Below, in pieces: positions 24,701 through 36,573 of a stretch of 64,000 bases of DNA; positions within the stretch are counted from its first letter, which is position 1, and the number at the start of each line of letters is the position of its first letter. A program made the position numbers and the translations under genes. The notes under the pieces are model-generated. The model searched no databases. It was not told where the DNA came from and saw only the letters and a program-made list of their open reading frames with translations. Source of the DNA: Lingula anatina (lineage: Eukaryota; Brachiopoda; Lingulata; Lingulida; Lingulidae); assembly GCF_001039355.2 (NCBI RefSeq), contig NW_019775411.1:272703-336702 (forward strand), in the 5' to 3' direction.

Positions 24701-25230
24701 GTATGCTGACAAAAGATGTGAAGGGTTAATATTTTATCCATGATTTGAGTTGCATTTTTTTTTTATTTCGATTTGATTTTAGATATGTGGAACAGGACAA
24801 GTACTGGGTCCTCTTTCAGAAAGAATCCAGACCCTCCCGATCTTTCCACATGCAAAAATGTAATTTCTTAAAAGTATTATCTGATCTACTGAACAACTTA
24901 TGATTCATTGTTCATTAAGGTTCAGGCTTAGTTAGGAGCAGATGTTTTTACCATTTGTATGGGAATGGGGTTTCTGGTATTAAACCAGCCTGTTGCCTCA
25001 TTGAATTTTTGACTCCTGTTTCAGGAAAGACCAGAGTAACAAAATGGGGGAAAACAAGATCATAAATTTATGAGGTGCAAAATCAGAGAAATAGAGTTCA
25101 GTTTTTTTAATTAAAGGTTAAAAACATGTTCTTATTGTTAAGATTTGTTAAAATTGTGTTTGATTTCTTTAATTTTGAGTTTGTGCCAAATAAAACAAGA
25201 AGATAATGTAAAATCAGTGATCTTTGTTTC
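21769..25230. other. Intergenic DNA, no gene recognised
   Basis: AT-rich sequence downstream of SLC26. The longest frames are under 100 codons, lack family signatures and have no supporting splice or codon pattern. Probable 3' UTR sequence is at the left. Confidence 0.6.
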
Positions 25231-25936
25231 AAGTTTTATTGTTATTTATTAGAACCACCAGCGTGTGTGCTGGCAGTACTCGTGGTTTTAGTCACGACCC
25301 GTTTCTTACATCACCGCTGGCTCCCCGGCTCCTGCAGCTTTGCCGGCTTTGCAGGATGGTGTGGGATACAAGTCACTGTTACAGCTTCTCCTCCTAGACC
25401 GCAAGGACCTGTGTCCCCATCTCTTGGATTTAGGTCACATATAATCTCAACTTGAACCCCCTGTTTTCTTTCTTTTTTTTTTTTTCTTCTTTTTTTTCCT
25501 CATTTGGTGCATTGGCCTGGACGTGATGCTCGTTGAAGCGCACCATTGTCAAAGTTTTTGAAAATTCAATGCTAAATACCTCCCAAACCTGAGGAATTAT
25601 GGGAAAAATTACTACAGAAGTCTGACCAAAAGACATATGTGGAGATTCCAAATATGCCCTTGGATTTGACCTTTGACCTTTATTTCTAGGTCAAATGAGA
25701 CAAAATTTTCTAAAATTGGGAATTTTCTGTAAAAAAAAATTGTTTGTGCCAATTTTCAGAAACTGCACAGACCTAAGCTCTCATATTATACTGAGGGGTT
25801 ACAATTAGGGACTCCTTTCATCTTTGGGAGTTTGGGGTCAATCAGTGCATTTTCAGGGGAGAACCAGCCATTAGATGCCGAAACTGAAAACTCTCTACCG
25901 GTAATTCTAGAACCATAAATGCTAGACCTCTTGTTT

Positions 25937-25968
<32 letters not shown>

Positions 25969-27450
25969 TTTTTTTTTTTTTGCATTTTGTAGAGCTTGTA
26001 ATACTTTTTTGTTTTCCATACGGTTTATTAGTTGTGCTATATCAAAAAGTAAAACGTGGTGGTCAAAATAAAATGTGAAATATGGTAATTTGCCATGAAT
26101 TTTGAATGTCGGGAAAAGATAACAAGGCTTAGCGAAGGGCAGACAAATTACTGTCAAAAATGACAGAATTTCATAAAATTCTAACAACTGGAATTTCTGA
26201 GCACCTATTTCATTAATTTCAACCAAAAACAATCTTTTCATTGTTTCAATTAATTTCCTCTGTACAAAATTCATGGCACATTACTGTAACTCCAAAATTA
26301 GCAAAGATACACCCATAGTTACTATTGAACTTGAATAGGAAGTCATATACTGGCAATCTAACTGTGACCTTGAAATTGACCTTTGACCTTCTTTTCACCA
26401 TGAACTTAACTTTGCAAGGTTTCCGTCCCTTATATCTCCAAAACTGGCAGAGATACACCCATAGTTACTATTGAACTTGAGTTGGAAGATATATATTGGC
26501 AATCTAACGTTGACCTTGAAATTGACCTTTGAGGTACTTTTCACCATGAACTGGCACAGATACATGTATGCACATAGTTAAAAACTGTGATCTTGAAATT
26601 GATCTTAGACCTACCTTTCTGCCATGAACCGCACTTCACACATTTGGATTTAAACTTTTACTTTTCCCCTTGATTATTCAACAAAAATAATTAAGCTGCA
26701 GGACTGATTCGTAGGTCTTATATACAGATTAAGCTACTCTACCTGTATAAAAGACCTACGAATCAGTCCTGCTTGTTGTCAAAGCAAAATATGACACCGT
26801 CTTCATCCGATTTGTATAACATTGGATAAAATATGCTTTTGAGGAAATGGTACGGTAAAGCTGATTTTCGAACTCGACCTGTATTTTATGAATATTTATC
26901 AATTTTGAAAGTTTGAAAACAAAAGGTAAAACCATTTCCACTTAGCATTATAAAACCGAAATTGTATGTCGACGACGAAAACAGGCGCAAGTGATGGCTA
27001 TATGTACAGAAAGATCTGTGTCTGTACATAAAAAGATTTGTGAAGAAAACGGGAACATCGGGCATACAATTCTGCCCGTATTTGTAACGATTTGTTCTTC
27101 AAGTTTGTGAATTTATCTGCGATTTCAACTGCATTTTCTGAAGGACAGTGACTCCTTCTTTCGGACAAAAAACCAGATCAACAATCCAAATTTCCTGTAG
27201 AACTATTCATTTAATCAAAAAAAATCATAAACGAAAATATATCAGAGTTTTAAAAATTTAGAAAATAAATTCATCTGGATGATTTATGTATAATATTGTC
27301 TTAAGAGATTCATTGTTTTCATCCAAAAGAAAAAAAGGTCAAAGAGAAAAAAACAAAAAGAAAGAAGAAAACAGCAAGAGCAAAGGCATGGTAGTTATTC
27401 CGTATTTGAAAGGTCTCTCGTACATGTAATCACTCGAACACATTTTTAAA
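25231..27450. repeat. Repeat-rich block, first copy (about 2.2 kb)
   Basis: The block runs from AAGTTTTATTG to a point near 27450 and recurs at 27506-29995. It contains C/T-rich and A-rich runs, degenerate copies of a unit with AGATACACCCATAGTTACTA followed by GACCTTGAAATTGACCTTTG, and a long hairpin at 26698-26772. The second copy has about 320 extra bases near 29080-29400. The N at 27503 separates them. Short frames inside (for example 25267-25455) occur in both copies but look non-coding. Confidence 0.85.
26698..26772. repeat. Long hairpin, 30-bp arms with 15-base loop
   Basis: The arms 26698-26727 and 26743-26772 are reverse complements with one mismatch; the outer core is GCAGGACTGATTCGTAGGTC. 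In the second block copy (28945-28974 with 28990-29019) two further mismatches have appeared. It may be a transposon relic or a structured RNA element; no precursor features were established. Confidence 0.8.
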
Positions 27451-27505
27451 CAAGGCAGCAAAGCTGTCAAATGTACAGACAAAGAACAGAAAATAAAGAT
27501 GCNTT

Positions 27506-29995
27506 AAGTTTTATTGTTATTTATTAGAACCACCAGCGTGTATGCTGGCAGTACTCGTGGTTTTAGTCCCGACCCGTTTCTTACATCACCGCTGGCTCCC
27601 CGGCTCCTGCAGCTTTGCCGGCTTTGCAGGATGGTGTGGGATACAAGTCACTGTTACAGCTTCTCCTCCTAGACCGCAAGGACCTGTGTCCCCATCTCTT
27701 GGTTTTAGGTCACATATAATCTCAACTTGAACCCCCTGTTTTCTTTCTTTTTTTTTTTTTTTTTCTTCTTTTTTTTCCTCATTTGGTGCATTGGCCTGGA
27801 CGTGATGCTTGTTGAAGCGCACCATTGTCAAAATTTTTGAAAATTCAATGCTAAATACCTCCCAAACCTGAGGAATTATGGGAAAAATTACTACAGAAGT
27901 CTGACCAAAAGACATGTGGAGATTCCAAATAAGTCCTTGGATTTGACCTTTGACCTTTATTTCTAGGTCAAATGAGACAAAATTTTCTAAAATTGAGAAT
28001 TTTTTGTAAAAAAAAAATTGTTTGTGCCAATTTTCAGAAACTGCACAGACCTAAGCTCTCATATTATACTGAGGGGTTGCAATTAGGGACTCCTTTCATC
28101 TTTGGGAGTTTGGGGTCAATCAGTGCATTTTCAGGGGAGAACCAGCCATTAGATGCCGAAACTGAAAACTCTCTACCGGTAATTCTAGAACCATAAATGC
28201 TAGACCTCTTGTATTTTTTTTTTTTTTTGCATTTTGTAGAGCTTGTAATACTTTTTTGTTTTCCATACGGTTTATTAGTTGTGCTATATCAAAAAGTAAA
28301 ACGTGGTGGTGAAAATAAAATGTGAAATATGGTAATTTGCCATTAATTTTGAATGTCGGGAAAAGATAACAAGGCTTAGCGAAGGGCAGACAAATTACTG
28401 TCAAAAATGACAGAATTTCATAAAATTCTAATAACTGGAATTTCTGAGCACCTATTTCATGAATTTCAACCAAAAACAATCTTTTCATTGTTTCAATTAA
28501 TTTCCTCTGTACAAAATTCATGGCACATTACTGTAACTCCAAAATTAGCAAAGATACACCCATAGTTACTATTGAACTTGAATAGGAAGTCATATACTGG
28601 CAATCTAACTGTGACCTTGAAATTGACATTTGACCTTCTTTTCACCATGAACTTTACTTTGCAAGGTTTCCGTCCCTTATATCTCCAAAACTGGCAGAGA
28701 TACACCCATAGTTACTATTGAACTTGAGTTGGAAGATATATATTGGCAATCTAACGTTGACCTTGAAATTGACCTTTGAGGTACTTTTCACCATGAACTG
28801 GCACAGATACATGTATGCACATAGTTACTAACTGTGATCTTGAAATTGATCTTAGACCTACCTTTCTGCCATGAACCGCACTTCACACATTTGGATTTAA
28901 ACTTTTACTTTTCCCCATGATTATTCAACAAAAATAATTAAGCTGCAGGACTGATTCATAGGTCTTATATACAGATTAAGCTACTCTACCTCTATAAAAG
29001 ACCTACGAATCAGTCCTGCTTGTTGTCAAAGCAAAATATGACACCGTCTTCATCCGATTTGTATAACATTGGATAAAATATGCTAAAAAAAGCAGAAGAA
29101 ACAATTACTTTCAGAAAAATAGTCCAATTAAGCTGATTTTTTAAAACTCATCCTGTATATAAGGTTTATATATTAGTTTTGTAATTTTGAAGATGAAAGG
29201 TTAAATGGTTTTCATTTAATTTGTATAACAGAGGACAAAATGTTCTGAAAAAAAACGCAAAAAAATAGCATAATTTTTATAAAAATGGTCCAACCAGGCT
29301 GATTTTCAAACTTGAATTTTATAAAAAATTCATCAGTTCTGTAAGTTTGGAGAAAAGGTGAAACGCATGCTGTAAAAAAGCGAAAAAATACCACAACTTT
29401 TGAGGAAATGGTACGGTAAAGCTGATTTTCGAACTCGACCTGTATTTTATGAATATTTATCAATTTTGAAAGTTTGAAAACAAAAGGTAAAACCGTTTCC
29501 ACTTAGCGTTATAAAACCGAAATTGTATGTCGACGACGAAAACAGGCGCAAGTGATGGCTTTACAGAAAGATATGTGTCTGTACATAAAAATATTTGTGA
29601 AGAAAACGGGAACATCGGGCATACAATTCTGCCCGTATTTGTAACGATTTGTTCTTCAAGTTGGTGAATTTATCTGCGATTTTAACTGCATTTTCCGAAG
29701 GACAGCGACTCCTTCTTTTGGACAAAAAACAAGATCAACAATCCAAATTTCCTGGAGAACTATTCATTTATCAAAGAAATCATAAACGAAAATATATCAG
29801 AGTTTTAAAAATTTAGAAAATAAGTTCATCTGGATGATTTATGTATAATATCGTCTTAAGAGATTCATTGTTTACATCCAAAAGAGAACGGAAGAGATCA
29901 AAGAGAAAGAACAAAAAGAGAAGAAAACAACAAGAACAAATGCATGGTAGTTATTCCATATTTGAAAGGTCTCTCGGGATTACTCGAACAGATCT
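27506..29995. repeat. Repeat-rich block, second copy (about 2.5 kb)
   Basis: It matches 25231-27450 base for base over long stretches with scattered substitutions and one roughly 320-bp insertion/deletion near 29080-29400. The copies part company near TTGAAAGGTCTCTCG at the right end. It may be the other allele or a tandem duplicate. Confidence 0.85.
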
Positions 29996-30549
29996 TTAAA
30001 AGATATAACATCAGCACAGCCATGAAACCACACCAGACACTTAGAAACATCCTAGTACATCCGAAGAATAAGAGTGAAAAAGAGGAGTACAGTGATGTTG
30101 TGTAACAAAAACCCCGTGTGATTCTTGTCCCGCCACATACACAGGGAAAATATCTAGACACTTTGGCTACCGTCTAAAGGGACATAAGAAAGATTGGACT
30201 GTAACATCAAAAAGAACATTCACGAGAGCAGGGAGACAGGTTTCACTATCAGAATAGATATCAGCAATAACGGACCGTGCACCAATCACTTTATATTATA
30301 AATTGGGAGGAGGCGAAGATCAGTGAAATGACAATCTTAAATGCAGAATTATGGAATCAATCTGTACCAAGAAATCTACAATGACAATGAACCTTGAAGA
30401 AGGGGTGGGGGCACAGGCTTAGTCCAGTCTATAATATTATTTTGACCACAACTCCCCCTAGTGGTCAAACAATAGCACTGAGAAAGACTGCAGGAAAGAG
30501 CAGTTAAAATTTCTGCACACACAGGTAGGCTAATTTAACATCGTTCGAN

Positions 30550-31738
30550 GGTAGGCTAATTTAACATCGTTTGCCTCGTTCTCTTTTGGATGAAAAATGA
30601 ATCTCTTAAGACAAGATTTTTTAAAAAGCTTGTCGAGCACTTTGTTGCTCCATTTCTAAGTGGTTCACGGGTAAAAAGACCGATTGTATTTGTATGAATT
30701 GGTCTTAATCCAAATACGCGTTACTTACCGTAATAATGTTACTGCATGATGTTAAATCACAATTCGCTTAACTTTAAGATATCGTAGAAACTTGAGCTAA
30801 AATGGTATTTTCATTAATTACTAGATTGAATCAGTGCAACTTGCATTTATATATGCAGCGCAGTCAAGCATGTCTGTGGATCATGTTGATACAATGTACC
30901 CCCCCCCCGCACTGATACCGTGTACGTCCCGGCACCGATACATTCCCACCCCTATACTTCCCCAACATCGATAACCCACCCCCACCACCCAGTAAATTTT
31001 GCATTATTCACATGGAATTCCCCTAAATTTCGGTATTTTAGAAGTCGAACGGTGACATTTGATTCAACTAGTCAAAATTCTAATTTCAAGAGGGGACCAT
31101 CGATGCGTTTTTTTTTTCAGAAATCGAAGGGGGGGGGGGGGTCAGGACCCCCTTGATCCCTCCCCCCCCCAAAAAAAAATCCGCCACTGGGGGTGGTGAA
31201 TTCCCTTGGGGCCACGAAGAAGTTGTATTTTAATTTATCTGCATACTTAATTTTTCAGTATGCGGAAGGGTATGCTTCACATGTAAAGCCTATAAACAAC
31301 CCCTGGGCATCAATATAAGAATAATATCAAATTAACCGAAACACACAAAACGAACCACGTACTGTGGAAAGAAAAGCTGCGTTCATCATACATTTATTTA
31401 CATCGAAATTATTCTACCGATAGGCCTATATTTGTTTCTTCCTTTATACATCAATCTAAGAAGTTGTTTATAAACATGTTGTTCATTTAGCTATGACTGT
31501 TTCCATTGTTTTCTAAATTTCTTCTCTTTTTTGTATTTACTGAATTTTATATAATTTACATATAATTTACATTTGTGTTATTGCATCAAATTTGAAAAAA
31601 ATACCTATTTTGTGCATCATCATTTTTTATCTTGTTTGTACCTTTAACATCTTTCCTGTATTGTTGTTATTGAAAAATTGCCACTGCTTCAGGGTCGATT
31701 AGCATACATTGTTAAAAGTATTTGTGCTCTTATTGACT
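30550..31738. other. Gene-free sequence with inverted repeat debris
   Basis: About 25 bases are repeated around the N at 30549 (30524-30548 and 30550-30574, almost identical). Just after, 30576-30620 is close to the reverse complement of 29846-29892, so this contig carries the repeat block in opposite orientation. C runs near 30899 and G/C runs near 31128-31170 precede AAATCCGCCACTG at 31178-31190, the right end of a GGCGGATCC-type element. Confidence 0.55.
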
Positions 31739-31740
31739 CA

Positions 31741-32160
31741 GCCAGGTAGCGTGCGGGTGACTTTGATCACCCGTATGTTGGCAACACAGCGCCCTGTGTA
31801 ACAAGAAGACGTGGAGACCAGCTAAGACGCTCGAAAGTGATCGACAGTGTTACTTGGAAGGTCGATAATAATAAGTCATAACTTCAACGACAACGGCTCT
31901 GATTCTTCTAACGGCTTTTGGCTTATTTCTGGGTAAGTAGGTCATTTAAGTTCATCTAAGTTCAGATCCCCATGTTCCATGGTGCTGTTCACGAAATGCG
32001 TCCCAAGAACCTGTCAGAAATATTTTATATCAAAACACTGACATTGGCTCTTGGCTATACAGCAAATCTCTCCCTGTATCCCAAATTAATCCCCTGCTTC
32101 ACAGGAATTGGAACGCTTGGAAAACGAATCATGACCCAGTGTCACAGATATGCAGATACA
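31741..32160 (+). pseudogene. Decayed promoter/first-exon module of the DUF1647-like family
   Basis: About 420 bp match 33301-33740 and the start of 40451-40790. The conserved leader CCAGGTARCGTGC is present at 31742. The first exon relic (about 31870-31932) keeps the words for ALILLTAF-like residues and the donor GGGTAAG, but the ATG is lost and about 20 bases of the anchor region are missing. No later exons follow before the next module. It is a dead duplicate of the 5' end of the family. Confidence 0.75.
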
Positions 32161-32330
32161 GAGTTATTTTCTGACAGTCTTCCAAATTATCTTTGTTGAT
32201 CCATCCTCCATTTTGACCGTCTTCTGACCGATAAAAAATTAGATACCCGTCAATATAAACTTGAACATCTGATCGTCTTCCGGAAGACCCAGAAGACGGC
32301 CTAAATCCGCCCTTGGCTACGAAAGACTAA

Positions 32331-32499
32331 GGGACCATTCACATCGAGAAGAGCCGAAGTCTAGTAAGGCCGCGACCTAAATATGGCGGATCTACATGAA
32401 AGGAAGACCGCTAATCCTGTTAATCCTTACCACGCGTCGTTCCTGCAGGAGCACAGTAGTTAAATCTCAGCTCAATTCAACCGGTCGAGGGACAACGCG

Positions 32500-32535
<36 letters not shown>

Positions 32536-32807
32536 CGGATCCAGAGATATTTTCTGACAGTATTCCAAATTATCTTTGTTGCGCCACCCCCCATTTTTGA
32601 CCGTCTTCTGACAGAAAAAATTAGATACCCGTCAATGTAAACTTAAAAATCTGACCGTCTTCCGGAAGACCCAGAAGACGGCCTAAATCCGCCCCTGGGG
32701 GAGGCGGAGAGACCATTAAAAGATTAGCGGTCTTCCTTTCGTGTAGGTCCGCCATATTTAGGTCGCGGCCTTACTAGACCTCGGCTCTTCTTGATGTGAA
32801 TGCTCCC
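32331..32807. mobile_element. Foldback element with 85-bp arms, nested insertion inside
   Basis: Arms 32331-32415 and 32723-32807 are inverted copies with few mismatches; the shared core is GGCCGCGACCTAAATATGGC in one orientation. Between them lies a long G run and another complete small element (32530-32697). The total is 477 bp with no coding frame. Long arms and a short centre fit a foldback or MITE-type DNA transposon. Flanking TA-like bases are not decisive. Confidence 0.75.
32530..32697. mobile_element. 168-bp MITE with GGCGGATCC-type ends, nested
   Basis: It begins CAGTGGCGGATCCAG and ends CTAAATCCGCCCCTG, an imperfect inverted pair. A diverged relative occupies about 32150-32315 (same ACCGTCTTCTGAC and GGAAGACCCAGAAGACGGCC segments). 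Single ends of the same type occur at 31178, 43858 and 54018. It inserted into or beside a G run, so target duplication cannot be judged. Confidence 0.7.
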
Positions 32808-32874
32808 ATAGATTACAACACTTTTATAGTCATTAAAATATGCATTTATGTTGACCAACTTATGTTGGCTAAGT

Positions 32875-33030
32875 TTAACTCTTCCTTATATAACATTGTA
32901 AGTTTTACTCTTAATTTAACAAATTCAGTGTATTAGTTTTGTTCATTATATGTATAGGCCTATACTAGTTATCTTATATTTGAAATTAAAAGTGTGCATA
33001 GATAATATAACATATTAGATAACACATTAA
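32875..33030. repeat. Interspersed repeat, copy 2
   Basis: This matches 9969-10115 in the SLC26 intron over most of its length and ends at TTAA, where the 33031-33253 element begins. Confidence 0.7.
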
Positions 33031-33253
33031 TGGGATAATAACTCTTCGTATGAGATCTATATTTCACAATAAAAACAATGTGAACAACTCATAGAAATAT
33101 AATATATTCTGTTTTACCACAAAACGGCAGTTATAGCTATTATTCTGATATCTGAGCTTGTCTTTAGACCACGTGACCTCCAATGATGGCTATACTCTGT
33201 TAAAATCTCCAGGAAAATTCATTTTTTGGCCGAAACGAAGAGTTATTATCCCT
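33031..33253. mobile_element. 223-bp MITE with TTAA target duplication
   Basis: The termini TGGGATAATAACTCTTCGT and its near reverse complement (ending ATTATCCCT at 33253) form an 18-bp inverted repeat. TTAA flanks both sides (33027-33030 and 33254-33257). The related repeat at 9969-10115 carries a single TTAA there, a plausible empty site. TTAA duplication is the hallmark of piggyBac elements, so a non-autonomous piggyBac-like element is likely. Confidence 0.75.
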
Positions 33254-33418
33254 TTAAAATGGGGTGAGTAACATACTGTGTATGGTTTTTGTGTTCACTC
33301 CACCAGGTAACGTGCGTATGATTTGCACGTTGGCACAGCGCTCGGTGTAACAAAAAGGCGTGGAGACCAGCGTAGACGCTCAAAAGTGATCGGTAATGTC
33401 ACTTGGAAAGCCGATAAT

Positions 33419-34086
33419 ATGAAGCCATATATCATAGTTCCAACGGCAGCGGCTCTGATTATTCTAACGGCTTTTAGTTACTACCTTTATGGAGCAGACA
33501 TTAAAAGCTTATTTCTGGGTGAGTACTGGTAGGTCATTCAAGATCATCTAAGTTCAGATCCCATGGTGCTGTTCATGAAATGCGTCCCAAAAACCTGTCG
33601 GAAATCTTTTATATCAAAACACTAACGCTGGTTCTTTGCTACACAGCAAATGCCTCCCTTAACCCCAAAGTAACTCCCTGCTTCAGCGGTATGCGACCGC
33701 TTGGAAAACGAGTAATGACCCACTAGCTGTCACAGATATGCTACATGTACGAAAGACAAAGACTACAACATTAGCACTGATGTTTTGGGCAAATCTAACT
33801 TAAAAGGAGGTGAGAGTTAACCAAATTTATACTTCCAAACGGTCGCAAATCCCGTGTAAGAGGAGGTTGAGTTTCAAAGTATTGACACATTCAAGGTCTT
33901 CAGTGACATTAAAGTTTTGGTCTCTGATTTGTCATCTGATTCAATCATTCAGTAAACATTTTTTGAGTAGTGCCATAATTATGTATGTATCACATCGAAT
34001 CAAAATCCAATAAACATTTACAAGCCGTCGTTCATGTACTCTGTAGGCACGTAAAATATCTGCAACGTCATTGCCACAAACCCTCA

Positions 34087-34150
<64 letters not shown>

Positions 34151-35846
34151 GTGTGTGTATTTGTTACATGACTGCTTTGTGTATCCTGGGTGCATAAATT
34201 TCATATTAAATTTCTGCAGTTCATTTTTGGTAAAAAAGCAAGGTAACAAAAGCAGTTTGCATTAGAACCTCTGTGGTACAATAGTAAGTTGAAAATAGGC
34301 GGTAGATCAATATTACAAAAGACTGTCATCAATAGGGGGCTAAGAGAAAAGTTGGTGTTCCTTTTTGTCACGATGGAAAAAATCTACCTAAAGCGATTAG
34401 GGGCAACATTTGGAGTTCAAAGAATAGATAATGTCGTTTATAATTGCTTTGTATGTGTTCCAGACAACGGAAAAACGATAGAAGGAAAGGCAGACAATGG
34501 TGTTTTTGAAAAAACGTCTTTTCTCAATATTCCTCAGACAGTCCAGTTACATATGGAAAATAATCCCATAGGTGTGTAAAGTTTTTATCAAGTCCTCAAA
34601 ATATTGATAATTGACACATGAGATAAAATGGAACCGACGTTTAAAAATACATAACAGGTGAAAGTACGACTGTGCACATGCATTGTAACATGTACAGATT
34701 ACTTTTACAGATGTACCATTTGCGTACACAACTCAAACTAAATTGACATGCGCGTGTGTGTGTGTTATAATAACTGTAAATGTGACGTATACCTAAAAGT
34801 GCGGTATTATTCTTTATTGTTAAATTAATCGATGATGTGATGTTGTAATGTAACGTGATTATTTCTGGAGTACCATACTATCTTTTTTGTATTGTTCTCG
34901 TGTGTGTATTTGCAAGTGGGTGTTTGTACGTTTTCATTTTTGTGTATGATTTTGGTATTTATTCTCATTATATTTTGGAAACCGCAATAAATATATATTA
35001 AACAAAAGTCTACAGAATATGGTGTGTAGAGAAATAGTTATAAACTTCGTCTTTAAAGTTGTGTACTTATATGATAATATTTTTTAGCGATGAAGCCAGG
35101 CTTGCAAGAAATGCCAAAACAATACTCCTTCACGGTGGTTAGCGGAGCTAGTTCAGGCTTCTTCTCCCCGGGATTAAAGAACTTAGTAGGAAGTGTGCAT
35201 CATTGGTCCCCGGGGCGGAACATTGTGATCTGGGACTTAGGCCTGTCAGAGGAGCAAGTAGCAGAAATCAAAACATGGTGCAGAGTCACGTACAAAAAAG
35301 TTCCATTTCGAACATTATGCGCCGCATTTTCGTAATTTACACACTTACGCTTGGAAACCGGCAATAATAAAAGATATGGTTGATGATATAGGGAATATCC
35401 TGTGGATAGACGCTGGGAGTTACTTCAGTGGAAACATGTCATATATAGACGAATTGATGACAAAGGATGGCTATATTCTTATCCAAGGGCAAGACGGTGA
35501 TGTCACGGTATTTTTGCATGAAAAAATGTGCCAATATATGAACGTGAACAAAACGGCCTTAAAAAGGAAGCCATCATTTGCAGGAGGCTTTAGTGGCTGG
35601 TCTAAAAGACCTAATGTTTTTCATAAATTACTACTCCCGTGGTTGAACTGTGCTCTAGAAGAACCATGCATAGCGCCAGCTGGTTCCAGTTTAAGCAATC
35701 ACCGTTTTGATCAATCTGCATTGTCACTCATCGCCTATTCCAGCGGCATGGACGTGACAGCTCACACGGAACTTCGGTATATTGAAAAAGAATCCAGGAA
35801 TGGTGATAAAAGTAACATACAGTATGTCAAGAAGAAACCTTGTTGA
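33419..35846 (+). CDS. DUF1647-like type II membrane protein (gene 1), frameshifted
   Basis: Three exons fit in phase: 33419-33518 (ATG, 33 codons + 1), 34464-34571 and 35088-35846. Exon 1 encodes a short cytoplasmic start and one hydrophobic anchor (YIIVPTAAALIILTAFSYYL, residues 4-23), typical of Golgi type II proteins. Exon 2 is a stem. Exon 3 is the globular domain: FFSPGLKNLVGSVHHWSP, IVIWDLGLS, YAWKP, WIDAGS, GYILIQGQD, KPSFAGGFSGW and NHRFDQSAL. The order and the YAWKP and W-I-D-A-G signatures match the DUF1647 family, thought to be glycosyltransferase-like; substrate unknown. One extra base in the A run at 35294-35299 breaks the frame relative to gene 2. The frame 35090-35335 stops, and the other frame carries the rest from about 35298 to the TGA at 35844. 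The remainder is well conserved, so a homopolymer error is as likely as a true lesion. AATAAA follows near 35990. Confidence 0.75.
34088..34147. repeat. AT dinucleotide microsatellite in intron of gene 1
   Basis: About 60 bases of alternating TA in the first intron of the DUF1647-like gene 1. Confidence 0.9.
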
Positions 35847-36573
35847 TTAAACCGGGTATTTATTATTTCAGAAAGGTGGGTTTTGTAAACGAAGAGTTCA
35901 TTCAACCAGATTAATTAATTTTTATGTATGATTATTTGATTTGAGCAGTGAGGAAGTTGATCTTTCTCCTTGAGCTATGTTGTTTCTAAAAATAAAATTT
36001 ACGGTCGACATAATGAACAGTTAACAAAAATACAAAAAAGTATTTTTCATATTTCAGTCTATATACTGTGTGTGTGTGTGGGGGGGGGGGGGGGGGGTAG
36101 CTTTTCTCTTCAAATAGCATACGAAATAATAGACGAAGACACTTGTATTATAATATGTAGGGGTCAGGTATACGGGAAAATTCTTGGTTGTCTGGATCTG
36201 CGTTTTAAACTAGTTTTGAGAGGGAGAAACGAACTTGAGAAAGGAAGAAAGCCCCCTCCCCTCTCTCCAGACACCCCAGTAAGAGAGAGGGGGGGGGGCA
36301 GTTTCTCCAATCGTCCGCCAATCTCTTTTGACAACATCAGCCTCCCATTGATCGATTTTTACCTTTAATATCTGTATGCATAACCGTTTATGGTTTTTCA
36401 CGATCTCTTACCGGCCATGGTTGTATAAAAAGGTGTTAGATGAGTTAAGTATTTTAAACTAAGTCTTGTTATTATTTGAACACAGAAAATGCACTGACTT
36501 GGTATTTCGATATTTTAATGGGCAAACTGTTTCAGGACGTCGGCCCATACTTCAAGTCACAATATATATATAT

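Noticed and set aside
25786-26274. Long minus-strand frame repeated in both blocks (also 28120-28521)
   Set aside because: It consists of AT-rich repeat sequence and homopolymer-encoded Lys/Asn runs; presence in both copies reflects the DNA duplication, not coding constraint.
30920-31156. Pro/Ser/Thr-rich frame between C and G runs
   Set aside because: The composition comes from homopolymer and CCACC-rich DNA; no conserved content.
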